DNA from: Siderastrea radians
Lineage: Eukaryota; Cnidaria; Anthozoa; Scleractinia; Rhizangiidae
Direction of reading: 5' to 3'
Assembly: GCA_964017195.1 (NCBI GenBank)
Contig: OZ024889.1
Span: 55,140,574-55,204,573 of the forward strand
Length of the DNA stretch: 64,000 nucleotides
Shown: positions 1 through 6,228 of the stretch, in pieces
Position numbering within the stretch: position 1 is the stretch's first letter
Layout: every line of letters begins with the position of its first letter
Notes under the pieces: generated by a model
Told to the model about the DNA's origin: nothing
What the model saw: only the letters and a program-made list of their open reading frames with translations
Databases searched by the model: none
Made by a program: the position numbers and the translations under genes

Positions 1-1
1 C

Positions 2-184
2 TTGTTGTACTTGAAAGCCAAAGCCCGTGGACGGACCTTGCAAGACTTTTTAAATGAGTTTTCCGATCATGATTATGTAAGCAATGACCATCAAGCCGGG
101 CAACGCCTTCAACAATTGATTGTAGGCCAAGAAGCCAGATGGTATCAACTCAGTTGTCATCCGTATCATCAATGTAATGGTTAA
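2..184 (+). CDS. Adenain-like maturation protease, C-terminal part
   Basis: The reading frame is open from the left edge, so only about the last 60 residues are present and the true start lies outside. The segment has the layout of the C-terminal end of adenovirus-type cysteine proteases: a helix with an Arg-Gly turn (KARGRTLQDFL), then a phenylalanine-aspartate stretch and a conserved Ser-Asn-Asp (VSNDHQAG). In that family the protease cleaves precursors of capsid and core proteins at Gly-Gly type sites. The catalytic His, Asp and Cys lie upstream and cannot be checked. Its position next to the packaging ATPase is typical of Polintons and adintoviruses. The call rests on pattern and context. 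Confidence 0.6.
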   Translation: MLYLKAKARGRTLQDFLNEFSDHDYVSNDHQAGQRLQQLIVGQEARWYQLSCHPYHQCNG

Positions 185-189
185 ATAAA
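184..189 (+). promoter_or_regulatory. Polyadenylation signal AATAAA after the protease gene
   Basis: AATAAA overlaps the last base of the protease stop codon. It probably ends the upstream viral transcript just before the tRNA-like unit at 213. Confidence 0.5.
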
Positions 190-212
190 ATTCGTTGGAA
201 AAACGTTGTGTC

Positions 213-299
213 GGAGTCGTAGCTCAGTCGGTAGAGCCTTTGGATCCCCTAAAAACAGGTGTGGGGGATTGTGCGTGGGTTCGAGTCCCACCGACTCCA
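213..299 (+). tRNA. tRNA-like gene with a non-standard anticodon arm
   Basis: The 87-nt sequence forms a 7-bp acceptor stem (GGAGTCG with CGACTCC, discriminator A), a D arm (GCTC/GAGC) and a T arm (GTGGG/CCCAC around TTCGAGT). The A box (TAGCTCAGTCGG, 220-231) and B box (GGTTCGAGTCC, 278-288) are near perfect, so Pol III transcription is plausible. The 36 nt between the D and T arms do not make a normal 5-bp, 7-nt anticodon arm. The best fold is an 8-bp hairpin (243-250 with 263-270) with a 12-nt loop. It may be a tRNA with an odd intron, a class II-like tRNA, or a viral Pol III noncoding RNA. No amino-acid identity is assigned. A T8 run follows 13 nt downstream. Confidence 0.75.
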
Positions 300-312
300 A
301 TAAGAAGGTGCC

Positions 313-320
313 TTTTTTTT
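313..320 (+). terminator. Pol III terminator (T8)
   Basis: Eight consecutive T residues lie 13 nt after the tRNA-like 3' end and before the ATPase start at 342. This fits an RNA polymerase III stop and completes a self-contained A box, B box and terminator unit. Confidence 0.6.
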
Positions 321-341
321 CCCCTGGGTAGTATCATCATC

Positions 342-995
342 ATGCAAACGGGGAAACCGTTTCGTTTTCATACCCCGTCCAGTATTTTGGTCGTGGGACC
401 GTCGGGATGTGGCAAAACCGTGTTTACGGAAAAACTCTTGGTAGAGAACCCCGAGTTGTTTGACACCTCGCCGACCCAAGTGCATTATTGTTATGGGGCG
501 TGGCAAGATCGATTTCAAGGCATGCAAGATCGTGGGGTGGTGTTTCACGAAGGGATTCCCGATCATGACGCCTTGGTCCAATGGTTTCCTCAAGGACAGG
601 GGGTCCTGCTCTTGGATGATTTAATGGATGAAGGGAGTCACGATAAACGCGTGTTGGATTTATTCACCAAACATTCGCATCATCAAGGGGTGACGGTCCT
701 ATACTTGTGCCAAGACATGTTTCCCGTGGGTCGCTATGCGAAAAGTATTTCCCGCAATGCCCATTACATTGTGGCGTTCAAGAACCCCCGGGATCAATTG
801 GGGGTACGCAATGTCATGCTGCAATCGTTTCCGACCACTTGGAAAGACACATTGGAGACGTTTCATCAGGCGACCACACGCCCGTATGGGTATTTGGTGT
901 TGGATTTACACCCCGCCTCCTCCGATCAACAACGGTTATTGAGTCACCTGTTAAAAGACGAAGGATGGACGCGCACCTATCAAAAGCGTCTATAA
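342..995 (+). CDS. A32-like FtsK/HerA-type genome packaging ATPase
   Basis: The 217-residue protein has a Walker A motif (GPSGCGKT, residues 19-26) and a Walker B motif (VLLLDD, about 88-93). Further on come LYLCQDMFP and a segment ending AHYIVAFKNPRD, the usual order in the A32-like packaging ATPases of Polintons, adintoviruses and NCLDVs. These enzymes pump the DNA genome into preformed capsids. The frame is open further upstream, but that stretch runs through the tRNA-like gene, so the start is placed at the ATG at 342, just before the characteristic N-terminal strand. The frame looks intact. It follows the protease, and the next gene begins 37 nt after its stop. Confidence 0.9.
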   Translation: MQTGKPFRFHTPSSILVVGPSGCGKTVFTEKLLVENPELFDTSPTQVHYCYGAWQDRFQGMQDRGVVFHEGIPDHDALVQWFPQGQGVLLLDDLMDEGSHDKRVLDLFTKHSHHQGVTVLYLCQDMFPVGRYAKSISRNAHYIVAFKNPRDQLGVRNVMLQSFPTTWKDTLETFHQATTRPYGYLVLDLHPASSDQQRLLSHLLKDEGWTRTYQKRL

Positions 996-1032
996 AGGGA
1001 CAACACCCCTTGGAACCGGAAAAAGAGTTAGC

Positions 1033-1911
1033 ATGGCCGATGAGGACCGTCAACCTCCGCAAGCGTACGATACCGTGGCCCCCGCCGGGGTTGGGGCGGC
1101 CAGTAGCAATCAAATGTCCCCAAGGGCCTTCCAAGATTTATTTTTCTCGGGAGACCAAGGCCTTCTCGACGTGGCCATGGAGGAAATGGGCCCTGATCCC
1201 CTCTATGAGTTTATGCAAGCCATCCCCCCTGTCGACGCCCTTGGGCCCCCTGTACAGACCTCTTTCCCCGCTGGGGTAGGAAGCCCTGGAAGTCAATCCT
1301 ACCGTAGCATACAGACCACCCCGCCGTCTTCCCCGGACACTCCACTAACTTGGGGAAGCGCACGGGTGTCACCCGATCCTCGAAGAAGAACAGTGGCGGG
1401 TGCTCGAACAGCCGCGGGTGCTGGGGGTAATGGGGGCGGACGTGGTGGCGGACGTGGTGGACGTGGTGGTGGACGTGGTGGCGGGGGTGCTGGACGTGGT
1501 GGTGGTGGTGGTGGTGGCGGAGGCACTGGTGGTGCCGGTGGTGGTGGCGTTTGAGGTGCCGGGGGTGCTGGCGGTGCTGGCGGTGGTGGTGGTGGTGGTG
1601 GTGGCCGTCGTGGACGACGACCGAGACGCATACGAGGACGACGACGAAATACTCCCACTTCGCCTTTGACACCGGCCTCCAATCCAGCCAGCCTTCGAGG
1701 ATCGTGGACGTCTGGGAGTTCTGACAGACAACCTCGTACCTTGCGTCAAGCAGATTTACAACGACGTTTACGGATGCTATTACAAGATCAAGAACAATTG
1801 GCCCAAGGACGTGAAATTGCTAATGTCACCATGACCAATAGCATTGTGACCAGTTATAAACAGGGTGGACGTCCTAGTGTACAAACCTCTTCGTCCCGGG
1901 TTTCGCCGTGA
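1033..1911 (+). pseudogene. Gly/Arg-rich viral protein with an internal in-frame stop
   Basis: The N-terminal half is Pro/Ala/Ser-rich without recognised domains. It is followed by a long Gly/Arg stretch coded by GGN triplets (about 1425-1620) and a C-terminal segment with a charged helix (roughly 1740-1820). A TGA at 1552-1554 stops the frame after 173 codons. The same frame then stays open to a TGA at 1909-1911 that overlaps the next gene's ATG. The natural end therefore appears to be 1911 and the inner TGA a mutation, possibly C-to-T in a CGA codon. Position suggests a virion or DNA-binding protein, but its family is not recognised. Triplet slippage could also have changed its length. Confidence 0.6.
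1425..1620 (+). repeat. GGN-type trinucleotide repeat inside the Gly/Arg-rich gene
   Basis: Imperfect GGT/GGC/CGT triplets encode runs of Gly and Arg. All other frames are also open over this stretch, which produces spurious His-, Thr- and Pro-rich frames on the opposite strand. It is prone to slippage and to assembly error. Confidence 0.8.
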
Positions 1912-2594
1912 TGAAAACCGTCGTGTCGTTATTGAATGGATCTCGGCGTCCTGGCATCCCCTTCCCACCGGAATTGTTACAACGTATGGATTCGTTGTAT
2001 GCCTTTTACCGTCAACAATGGTGGTGTTATCGAAAAATGTTGAATCATTACAAGTGTATCAATGCCTTGTTTAATGGCATGGCGTTACTCCTGATGGCCG
2101 CGGGCATGATTGCTGGCCCCCTTTTGGACAACAGTACGTTGGTAGCGTGTTTGGCGGCGGTGGGGACGGTGGTCAAAGGATGGAATGATTTTAAACAATA
2201 CCGATTTAAAGTGACCATGAGTCGGTTTGCGTTTACCACCTATGCCAAAGCCTTGACCGAATTGAAAACCTATGTGAGAGGTGTTCCCTTGGAGGACCTG
2301 GAAGGATTTTTAATCAAGATGCAAACGTTGGATGATACCATTGTGGATTTCACCCCTCCCTTACCCAAACGATGTCTCCAAGATTACGACCGTCATTTTG
2401 TGTACCAACCCGTGGAAGCCCTATGCTATGTGGACGGATGTCCTCGTCCCTTGAGGCCCAAAGACTACTGGATCAATAAAAAGCCACTCCCTCCCAGTCC
2501 TACACTCTTAGAACCATGGCCGTCCAACGACGACGACGAAGAAAAAGGAGGAGAAGAACACGGCAACAAGGCGGGGGCTGGTGGTCCGATTTAA
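1911..2594 (+). CDS. Two-transmembrane viral protein of unknown function
   Basis: The 227-residue protein starts at the ATG that overlaps the preceding TGA. An aromatic, basic N-terminal helix (about 25-48) precedes two hydrophobic helices (about 50-72 and 74-91) separated by a very short turn. A long helical, basic segment follows (about 95-150), and the tail is strongly acidic (DDDEEKGGEE). A helix, two-TM hairpin and helix layout recalls SLATT-type two-TM proteins, but this is only a shape resemblance. It may be a minor virion or membrane-active component. The 3' end overlaps the next Arg-rich gene by 79 nt. Confidence 0.65.
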   Translation: MKTVVSLLNGSRRPGIPFPPELLQRMDSLYAFYRQQWWCYRKMLNHYKCINALFNGMALLLMAAGMIAGPLLDNSTLVACLAAVGTVVKGWNDFKQYRFKVTMSRFAFTTYAKALTELKTYVRGVPLEDLEGFLIKMQTLDDTIVDFTPPLPKRCLQDYDRHFVYQPVEALCYVDGCPRPLRPKDYWINKKPLPPSPTLLEPWPSNDDDEEKGGEEHGNKAGAGGPI

Positions 2595-2791
2595 AACGCA
2601 ATACCCGTCAAGGCTATAAAGAGACGAAGGAGGCGATCAAACAAAACAAAGCCCTTCAACGTGTGTTGTTGCACTCATGGTATCTTGAGGAGAAGACGAC
2701 GACGACGACGTCGTCAACGAGGTGGTTTTTTGAACTTGTTGGTCCCCGCCATGGCAGGATTAGGGAAAGCCGTGGCCTTGGAAACGGATAA
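2516..2791 (+). CDS. Small Arg-rich core-like protein (C-terminus uncertain)
   Basis: The protein opens with about 15 residues that are mostly Arg/Lys, then RQQGGGWW and an amphipathic helix rich in Lys, Glu and Gln. An arginine block followed by a double-Gly site resembles the DNA-condensing core proteins of adenovirus-like viruses, which are cleaved by the maturation protease. The frame as it stands runs to 2791, but after about residue 56 it reads a Thr/Ser-rich antisense-like stretch and is probably out of frame. A single-base loss near 2683-2688 would account for both this tail and the missing start codon of the next gene. Function is inferred from composition and place. Confidence 0.55.
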   Translation: MAVQRRRRRKRRRRTRQQGGGWWSDLKRNTRQGYKETKEAIKQNKALQRVLLHSWYLEEKTTTTTSSTRWFFELVGPRHGRIRESRGLGNG

Positions 2792-2849
2792 ACGTATAAA
2801 ACGCACCCTTCAAAAAGCCAATCAACGCTATCGTCGTCGTCACCGATAA
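2661..2849 (+). CDS. pX-like basic core protein, start codon disturbed
   Basis: The segment encodes nine Arg in a row, then QRGG, then a hydrophobic stretch (FLNLLVPAMAGLGKAV) and a basic C-terminus. The order basic block, GG site, hydrophobic segment is that of the adenovirus pX minor core precursor, which compacts DNA. No ATG lies in frame upstream; the first in-frame ATG is internal, at 2751. An ATG at 2677 lies one frame away, which fits a one-base deletion between it and the Arg block. The gene overlaps its upstream neighbour and ends 3 nt before the next start. The family call is by layout only. Confidence 0.5.
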   Translation: MCCCTHGILRRRRRRRRRQRGGFLNLLVPAMAGLGKAVALETDKRIKRTLQKANQRYRRRHR

Positions 2850-2852
2850 AGG

Positions 2853-3179
2853 ATGCAACGTCTTCGACGTCAATTACCGTTTTTACGGTCCATGTTACAA
2901 GAAGCCAATGGCTCCAAACGTCAAGAGTTGTTACAACATGCCAATGCCGGTCAAATCAATGCTGTGAGTGAATTGGTCTTGAACTTCTTAAAAAACAAGA
3001 TTCCCGTCACCCCACCCATGCTGGCCAAACTTCAACCCTATAAAAAGGTGCTACGCGATTTGGGACGTCGTCGACATTCCGTCAAAAAACGTCGTGCGTG
3101 GTTAGTTCGACAAAAAGGACGCGGGTTGTTTCAAGGACTTCACGAGGTGTTATGTCAATGTGCTCGACCGACCCGTTAA
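2853..3179 (+). CDS. 108-aa helical protein of the Polinton/adintovirus small-gene set
   Basis: The protein is basic and helical. It has an N-terminal RQLPFLRSML helix, a KRQELLQHA segment, a central ISELVLNFL-like helix (here VSELVLNFLKNKIPV), a LQPYKKVLRDL helix, and near the C-terminus RRAWLVRQKGRG. Proteins with this order recur beside the PLA2 and protease genes in Polintons and adintoviruses, where they are uncharacterised. The final RQKGRG is compatible with an adenain site of the xGx-G type. The frame is intact, starts 3 nt after the preceding stop and overlaps the next gene by 28 nt. Confidence 0.65.
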   Translation: MQRLRRQLPFLRSMLQEANGSKRQELLQHANAGQINAVSELVLNFLKNKIPVTPPMLAKLQPYKKVLRDLGRRRHSVKKRRAWLVRQKGRGLFQGLHEVLCQCARPTR

Positions 3180-3391
3180 CCCTGGCCACATGGATCACCC
3201 TGTTACAAGAGGCCAATCGGGCCACCGACCAGTGGAAAGACGCCTGTTCTTATTGGAAGCATAAATATCACCTGTTGTATCGAGAGTACCAACATATGTT
3301 GAGGTCCCGTCTTTGTGAGAGCTGTCGTGAGATAGAAGACGGGGAACTTTGCCCCGACTGTAGTCAACCCCTATGGACGAGGTCTACATGA
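3152..3391 (+). CDS. Small zinc-ribbon protein
   Basis: The 79-residue protein starts at the ATG at 3152, inside the end of the previous gene. A long amphipathic, possibly coiled-coil helix (about residues 10-50, rich in Trp, Tyr and Glu) is followed by two CxxC pairs, CESC and CPDC, eight residues apart. This is the spacing of a small treble-clef or zinc-ribbon knuckle. Function is unknown; a nucleic-acid or protein-binding role is likely. An upstream extension of the frame to 3098 has a start inside the neighbour's coding region and is not preferred. The gene overlaps the following one by 19 nt. Confidence 0.6.
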   Translation: MSMCSTDPLTLATWITLLQEANRATDQWKDACSYWKHKYHLLYREYQHMLRSRLCESCREIEDGELCPDCSQPLWTRST

Positions 3392-4023
3392 TTCCCCAGA
3401 AGGACTTGAAGCAACTCATTCAATATTACAAAGGAGAACTCACCGAAAATGCCTTGTTGAACAAAGCCGCGACGCTCGCTGCCCAAAAACATGTCTTGTT
3501 AGCCAATCCCCAATTACCCCCCGCCGTGGTCAATGCTCAAACCAAACCGTTGAGTCAAGAATTAACCAAGTTAACCAAACGCATTCGTCAATTTCCCGGA
3601 GGCGTGGGGGTCGGTGCACCGGGTGGCCCGCCAGGCGAAGAAGAGGAAGAAGCCGGGGATTTGGTGACGGGACCCGTGGAACAATGGCTCAAGCGCATGA
3701 TAAAAGGAAGTCCGTCGACGCCCAAACCTCCCATTACCCCTGCCACCAAGAAAGGCAAAGGAGCAGCCACCACTGGTAAAATTGTCAAGAAAGGGAGCCC
3801 TTCCACCAGTCGAGGGGATATCCGGTCGCGTTTAGAAGCCATTCGAGAACAACGCAAGACGTTGGAAAAAAAGTTAGCTGAGAGTCCTTGGGGCAAAGGC
3901 AAAGGCAAAGGCAAAGGCAAAGGCGTCTCCCGTGAAGTACAAGCATTAAAACCCTTACCCGGTTGGGAAGATTGGCACCGAGGCAAAAAGTTACGACGTC
4001 GATTGGATTACGACAGTGAGTAA
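3373..4023 (+). CDS. Lys/Gly-rich virion-type protein
   Basis: The 216-residue protein begins MDEVYMIPQKDLKQL, a start often seen in Polinton/adintovirus proteins of the capsid cluster. It continues with a helical region (to about 75), a Gly/Pro/Glu-rich linker (PGGVGVG to EEEEE), a Pro/Lys/Ser-rich stretch, a charged helix (about 155-175) and a GK dipeptide repeat (about 177-186, from aaaggc units at 3895-3924). The basic, disordered C-terminal half suggests DNA or core contact. The stop is followed 3 nt later by the PLA2 gene. The exact role is not known. Confidence 0.6.
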   Translation: MDEVYMIPQKDLKQLIQYYKGELTENALLNKAATLAAQKHVLLANPQLPPAVVNAQTKPLSQELTKLTKRIRQFPGGVGVGAPGGPPGEEEEEAGDLVTGPVEQWLKRMIKGSPSTPKPPITPATKKGKGAATTGKIVKKGSPSTSRGDIRSRLEAIREQRKTLEKKLAESPWGKGKGKGKGKGVSREVQALKPLPGWEDWHRGKKLRRRLDYDSE

Positions 4024-4026
4024 AAG

Positions 4027-4359
4027 ATGCCCACCAAGAGGAGACGGGGCGTGAAACGGAAACGCCGTCAATCCGGTGGAGCCCTGGATGTCCAAAAATG
4101 GATCGCTAAAACCGGCAAAGAATTTCATTGGCCAGGCTATCAGTACATGGGCCCTGGCACGCATTTAGCCAAACGTCTGAAACGTGGGGATCCCGGGATC
4201 AATCGCTTGGACCAAATTGCTAAACAACACGACATTGATTACAGCCGTGCCAAGAATTTGCAAGACAAATGGAAAGCCGATACCAAGATGATCCAAGCCA
4301 TTGATCGATTACCCGGCAAGAAAACCAAGACGGAACGGGTGGTCAAAAAAATCATGTAA
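4027..4359 (+). CDS. Phospholipase A2-like (parvoviral VP1u-type) protein
   Basis: The 110-residue protein has a basic N-terminus, RQSGG, then the PLA2 signature. GYQYMGPGTHL (about 37-47) corresponds to the calcium-binding loop, and HDIDYSRA (about 69-76) holds the catalytic His-Asp pair. Parvovirus VP1 and many adintoviruses carry this compact PLA2, which in parvoviruses breaches endosomal membrane during entry. Both key residues and the Gly-rich loop are visible, so the domain looks intact, which is notable in an otherwise decayed element. It is the last gene of the rightward block and ends about 140 nt before an AATAAA signal. Confidence 0.85.
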   Translation: MPTKRRRGVKRKRRQSGGALDVQKWIAKTGKEFHWPGYQYMGPGTHLAKRLKRGDPGINRLDQIAKQHDIDYSRAKNLQDKWKADTKMIQAIDRLPGKKTKTERVVKKIM

Positions 4360-4497
4360 GCCAAGAAACGTTTAAAATTGTAAATTTAATGGCAAACCGT
4401 TACATGTTATTCTGCAGTTCTGTAGTCTCAAAACAGGATTATGGAGAACCCGTTGTGGTGTAGACAAATTATCCACGTGTTTTTTTTTCATAGAAAA

Positions 4498-4503
4498 AAT
4501 AAA
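4498..4503 (+). promoter_or_regulatory. AATAAA at the end of the rightward gene block
   Basis: The signal lies in a short AT-rich gap (4360-4538) where rightward and leftward genes meet tail to tail. It fits the 3' end of the late-type + strand transcript. Confidence 0.5.
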
Positions 4504-4538
4504 TGAATACAAATGTCAAAGCAGTCTCTTATTTTTTT

Positions 4539-4796
4539 TTAAACACCCTCATTCATGACAGTGTCGAGCAATTGTTCGTATTCCTCGGTGGACATGTCCT
4601 CCCACAAGTCTTGGAGATCCACACTCCTTTCTAAAGGGTCCTCCAGGGTGGCTATCAGCTCGTCCAACCAAGCCATCACCTCATCCGTCAACAACGCCTC
4701 CTGTTCCCACACAGGGAGTTCCACGGAAAGGATGTCCCCCGAATCCAAATTCATCAGGCTCCAAGTTTCCTCCTCTTGGTCTGGGATGTCCGGCAT
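4539..4796 (-). CDS. Acidic 85-aa protein, candidate transcription activator
   Basis: The protein is very acidic and rich in Leu, Trp and Asp, with motifs such as DEVMAWLDEL and DLQDLWEDM that resemble acidic activation domains (hydrophobics among Asp/Glu). No enzyme motif or LxCxE is present. It starts inside the 3' end of the upstream - strand gene (43-nt overlap), so both probably come from one leftward early-type transcript. The family is not recognised; the activation role is inferred from composition alone. Confidence 0.55.
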   Translation of the reverse strand: MPDIPDQEEETWSLMNLDSGDILSVELPVWEQEALLTDEVMAWLDELIATLEDPLERSVDLQDLWEDMSTEEYEQLLDTVMNEGV

Positions 4797-5128
4797 GGTT
4801 CAGGGGAGGATGGCGGTACAGGCGGAGGTGTCAACGGCCTCTTAAATTCAAAGCGCCAATACGAGCAACAATAATCGAGTCCCTCAATGAACCACGCTGT
4901 ATTGAGTTGCGGGTAACACCCGGGGGACCAGTGTTCTTCGACTTGGGCCTCGCGTGCCGCCTGGGCTGCCTCTTTCTGGCGTTCTCTTTCTTTCAACTGT
5001 TCACCAAAGGCAGTCACCCCGTCGTCCAGACCACAGTCTGTCTTGATGTTCTTTAAAATCGCTTCGACCTCGAGATCCGCCTCGACCTTTTCAAACTCTA
5101 TGAGTAAGGCGTCTTGACGAGAGGCCAT
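4754..5128 (-). CDS. 124-aa charged protein, leftward early-type gene
   Basis: The protein starts MASRQ, directly below a - strand TATA box (5160-5166). It has an acidic helix (EFEKVEADLEVEAI), a Glu/Arg/Ala-rich coiled-coil-like helix (about 48-66), a Cys/Trp/Tyr-rich patch (GLDYCCSYWRFEF), a Pro-rich stretch (PPPVPPSSPEP) and a C-terminal KRRK that could act as a nuclear signal. The family is not recognised. Divergent placement against the polymerase suggests a regulatory, early-type function. The first three codons match those of the polymerase gene because the mirrored promoter repeat runs into both genes. Confidence 0.55.
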   Translation of the reverse strand: MASRQDALLIEFEKVEADLEVEAILKNIKTDCGLDDGVTAFGEQLKERERQKEAAQAAREAQVEEHWSPGCYPQLNTAWFIEGLDYCCSYWRFEFKRPLTPPPVPPSSPEPCRTSQTKRRKLGA

Positions 5129-5355
5129 CTTGAGATGACTCAGCCGGAGGTTGCATCTGTTTTATAGTCTCTGGGTCCTTCCCTGCAAAGTCTCATGGGT
5201 CCAAACTAGGGAGGGGGGAGGGGGGTCCCCCCACCCCGTCCCACCCCTCCCAGAGGCACCCTGGGCCCTGCTTGTGATTGATTCATGCTCTTCTTCACGT
5301 GACCCTTTTTTCTCTATAAAACCCGAAGACCGAGCTCCAGCTGAGTCATCTGATC
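5129..5355. promoter_or_regulatory. Mirror-image bidirectional promoter
   Basis: Leftward: TATAAAA (5160-5166, - strand) then GCTGAGTCATCT and ATGGCCTCTC. Rightward: TATAAAA (5315-5321), GCTGAGTCATCT (5340-5351) and ATGGCCTCTC (from 5356). Both halves share TATA, the AP-1-like TGAGTCA (5136-5142 and 5342-5348) and the first ten coding bases. Both have 7 nt between TGAGTCA and ATG. Between them lie a G-run/C-run tract (5209-5250) and a palindromic E-box TCACGTGA (5295-5302). TATA to TGAGTCA spacing of 24-27 bp means TGAGTCA may overlap the transcription start. Confidence 0.75.
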
Positions 5356-6228
5356 ATGGCCTCTCAGCCAGAAGAAGAAGCCGAAGCAGATCCAAGTGAA
5401 CTGACCACGGACGAGATTTTGGCCTTGCTCTACCTGACTGCCTCGGACTCTGAGAAAGAAGAGACGCCAGAGAAAGACCCTTTGTTATGCCATGAAGAGA
5501 ATGCCTTGGATGACCGCTTGTCGTGCCATGAAGAGATGGCCTCCAGTGACGAGGATGAATTGATGTGCGACGAAATCCTGAATGACGACGATGAAGTCTG
5601 TCAAAACGTCTTCGATCGCTTCGAACGCCAACGTGCCTTTCAAACCCAGCTCCTTGAACAAAGTGGAGGAGGTCTGGATGCCTCGGCGGGAACCTTTGAC
5701 TTTGAACTCCAACCCTTTGTCGATCGTAAGAGTAGTCGAATGGGTGTGCGTGAACGACATTTCAATACCCGTTTACGTCAAAGGGGGAACTTGATTGCAG
5801 ATCAAAACATCACGGAAGCCCTACAAGATGGTTTACGTCGAGCGGTGAATCAAGTGTTAACCACCACGCCTGACCTCGACGATCAAGATCGCCTTTACTT
5901 CACCATCAGCTCCGACAGACTCCACAACAATTTCCAGGGCTGGGGATTACGGGCGGGTGAATGGCGTGAAGGCGGGGACCGTCTGGCTGCCCTCTTCGAT
6001 CGCTTGGCCCAAGCCCTCAACAGCAACGAACAATTTGAAATGGACGATTCCTTTCAATTGTCCATTACCCAAGTTCATCATGCGCCTCAAGGAACCGGCA
6101 GACCGCGTCGTGGCAAACCCGGCCACCCAACGATGGAAATGTTAACAAGGAACTCCAAGTCGATCATTAGAATTAACAATAGAGATGAACTCTGTTGTGC
6201 CAGAGCCCTCGTCACCGCTAAAGCCTAA
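5356..6228 (+). pseudogene. PolB N-terminal region with three LxCxE motifs (ends at in-frame stop)
   Basis: This segment is the start of the polymerase frame. Residues 1-90 are acidic and hold three retinoblastoma-pocket motifs: LLCHE (43-47), LSCHE (55-59) and LMCDE (69-73), with nearby Ser/Asp/Glu clusters. A folded region follows (about 95-290), ending in FQLSI...RNSKSIIRINNRDELCCARALVTAKA, a Cys-Cys-Ala-Arg block typical of the N-terminal domain of Polinton/adintovirus polymerases. A TAA at 6226-6228 ends the frame, but the same frame is open again directly after it and continues into the polymerase. So this is one gene with a point stop rather than two genes. Confidence 0.75.

Noticed and set aside
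195..341. Upstream extension of the ATPase frame
   Set aside because: The extension runs through the tRNA-like gene and adds no family sequence; the ATG at 342 gives the usual size.
249..593. 114-aa - strand frame
   Set aside because: It is the complement of the tRNA-like gene and the ATPase start, without independent features.
1552..1554. Selenocysteine or programmed read-through at TGA
   Set aside because: No supporting stem-loop was identified and other lesions in the element make decay the simpler explanation.
1211..1749. Long His-, Pro- and Thr/Ser-rich frames on the - strand
   Set aside because: They are antisense readings of the GGN triplet repeat; no start context or homology supports them.
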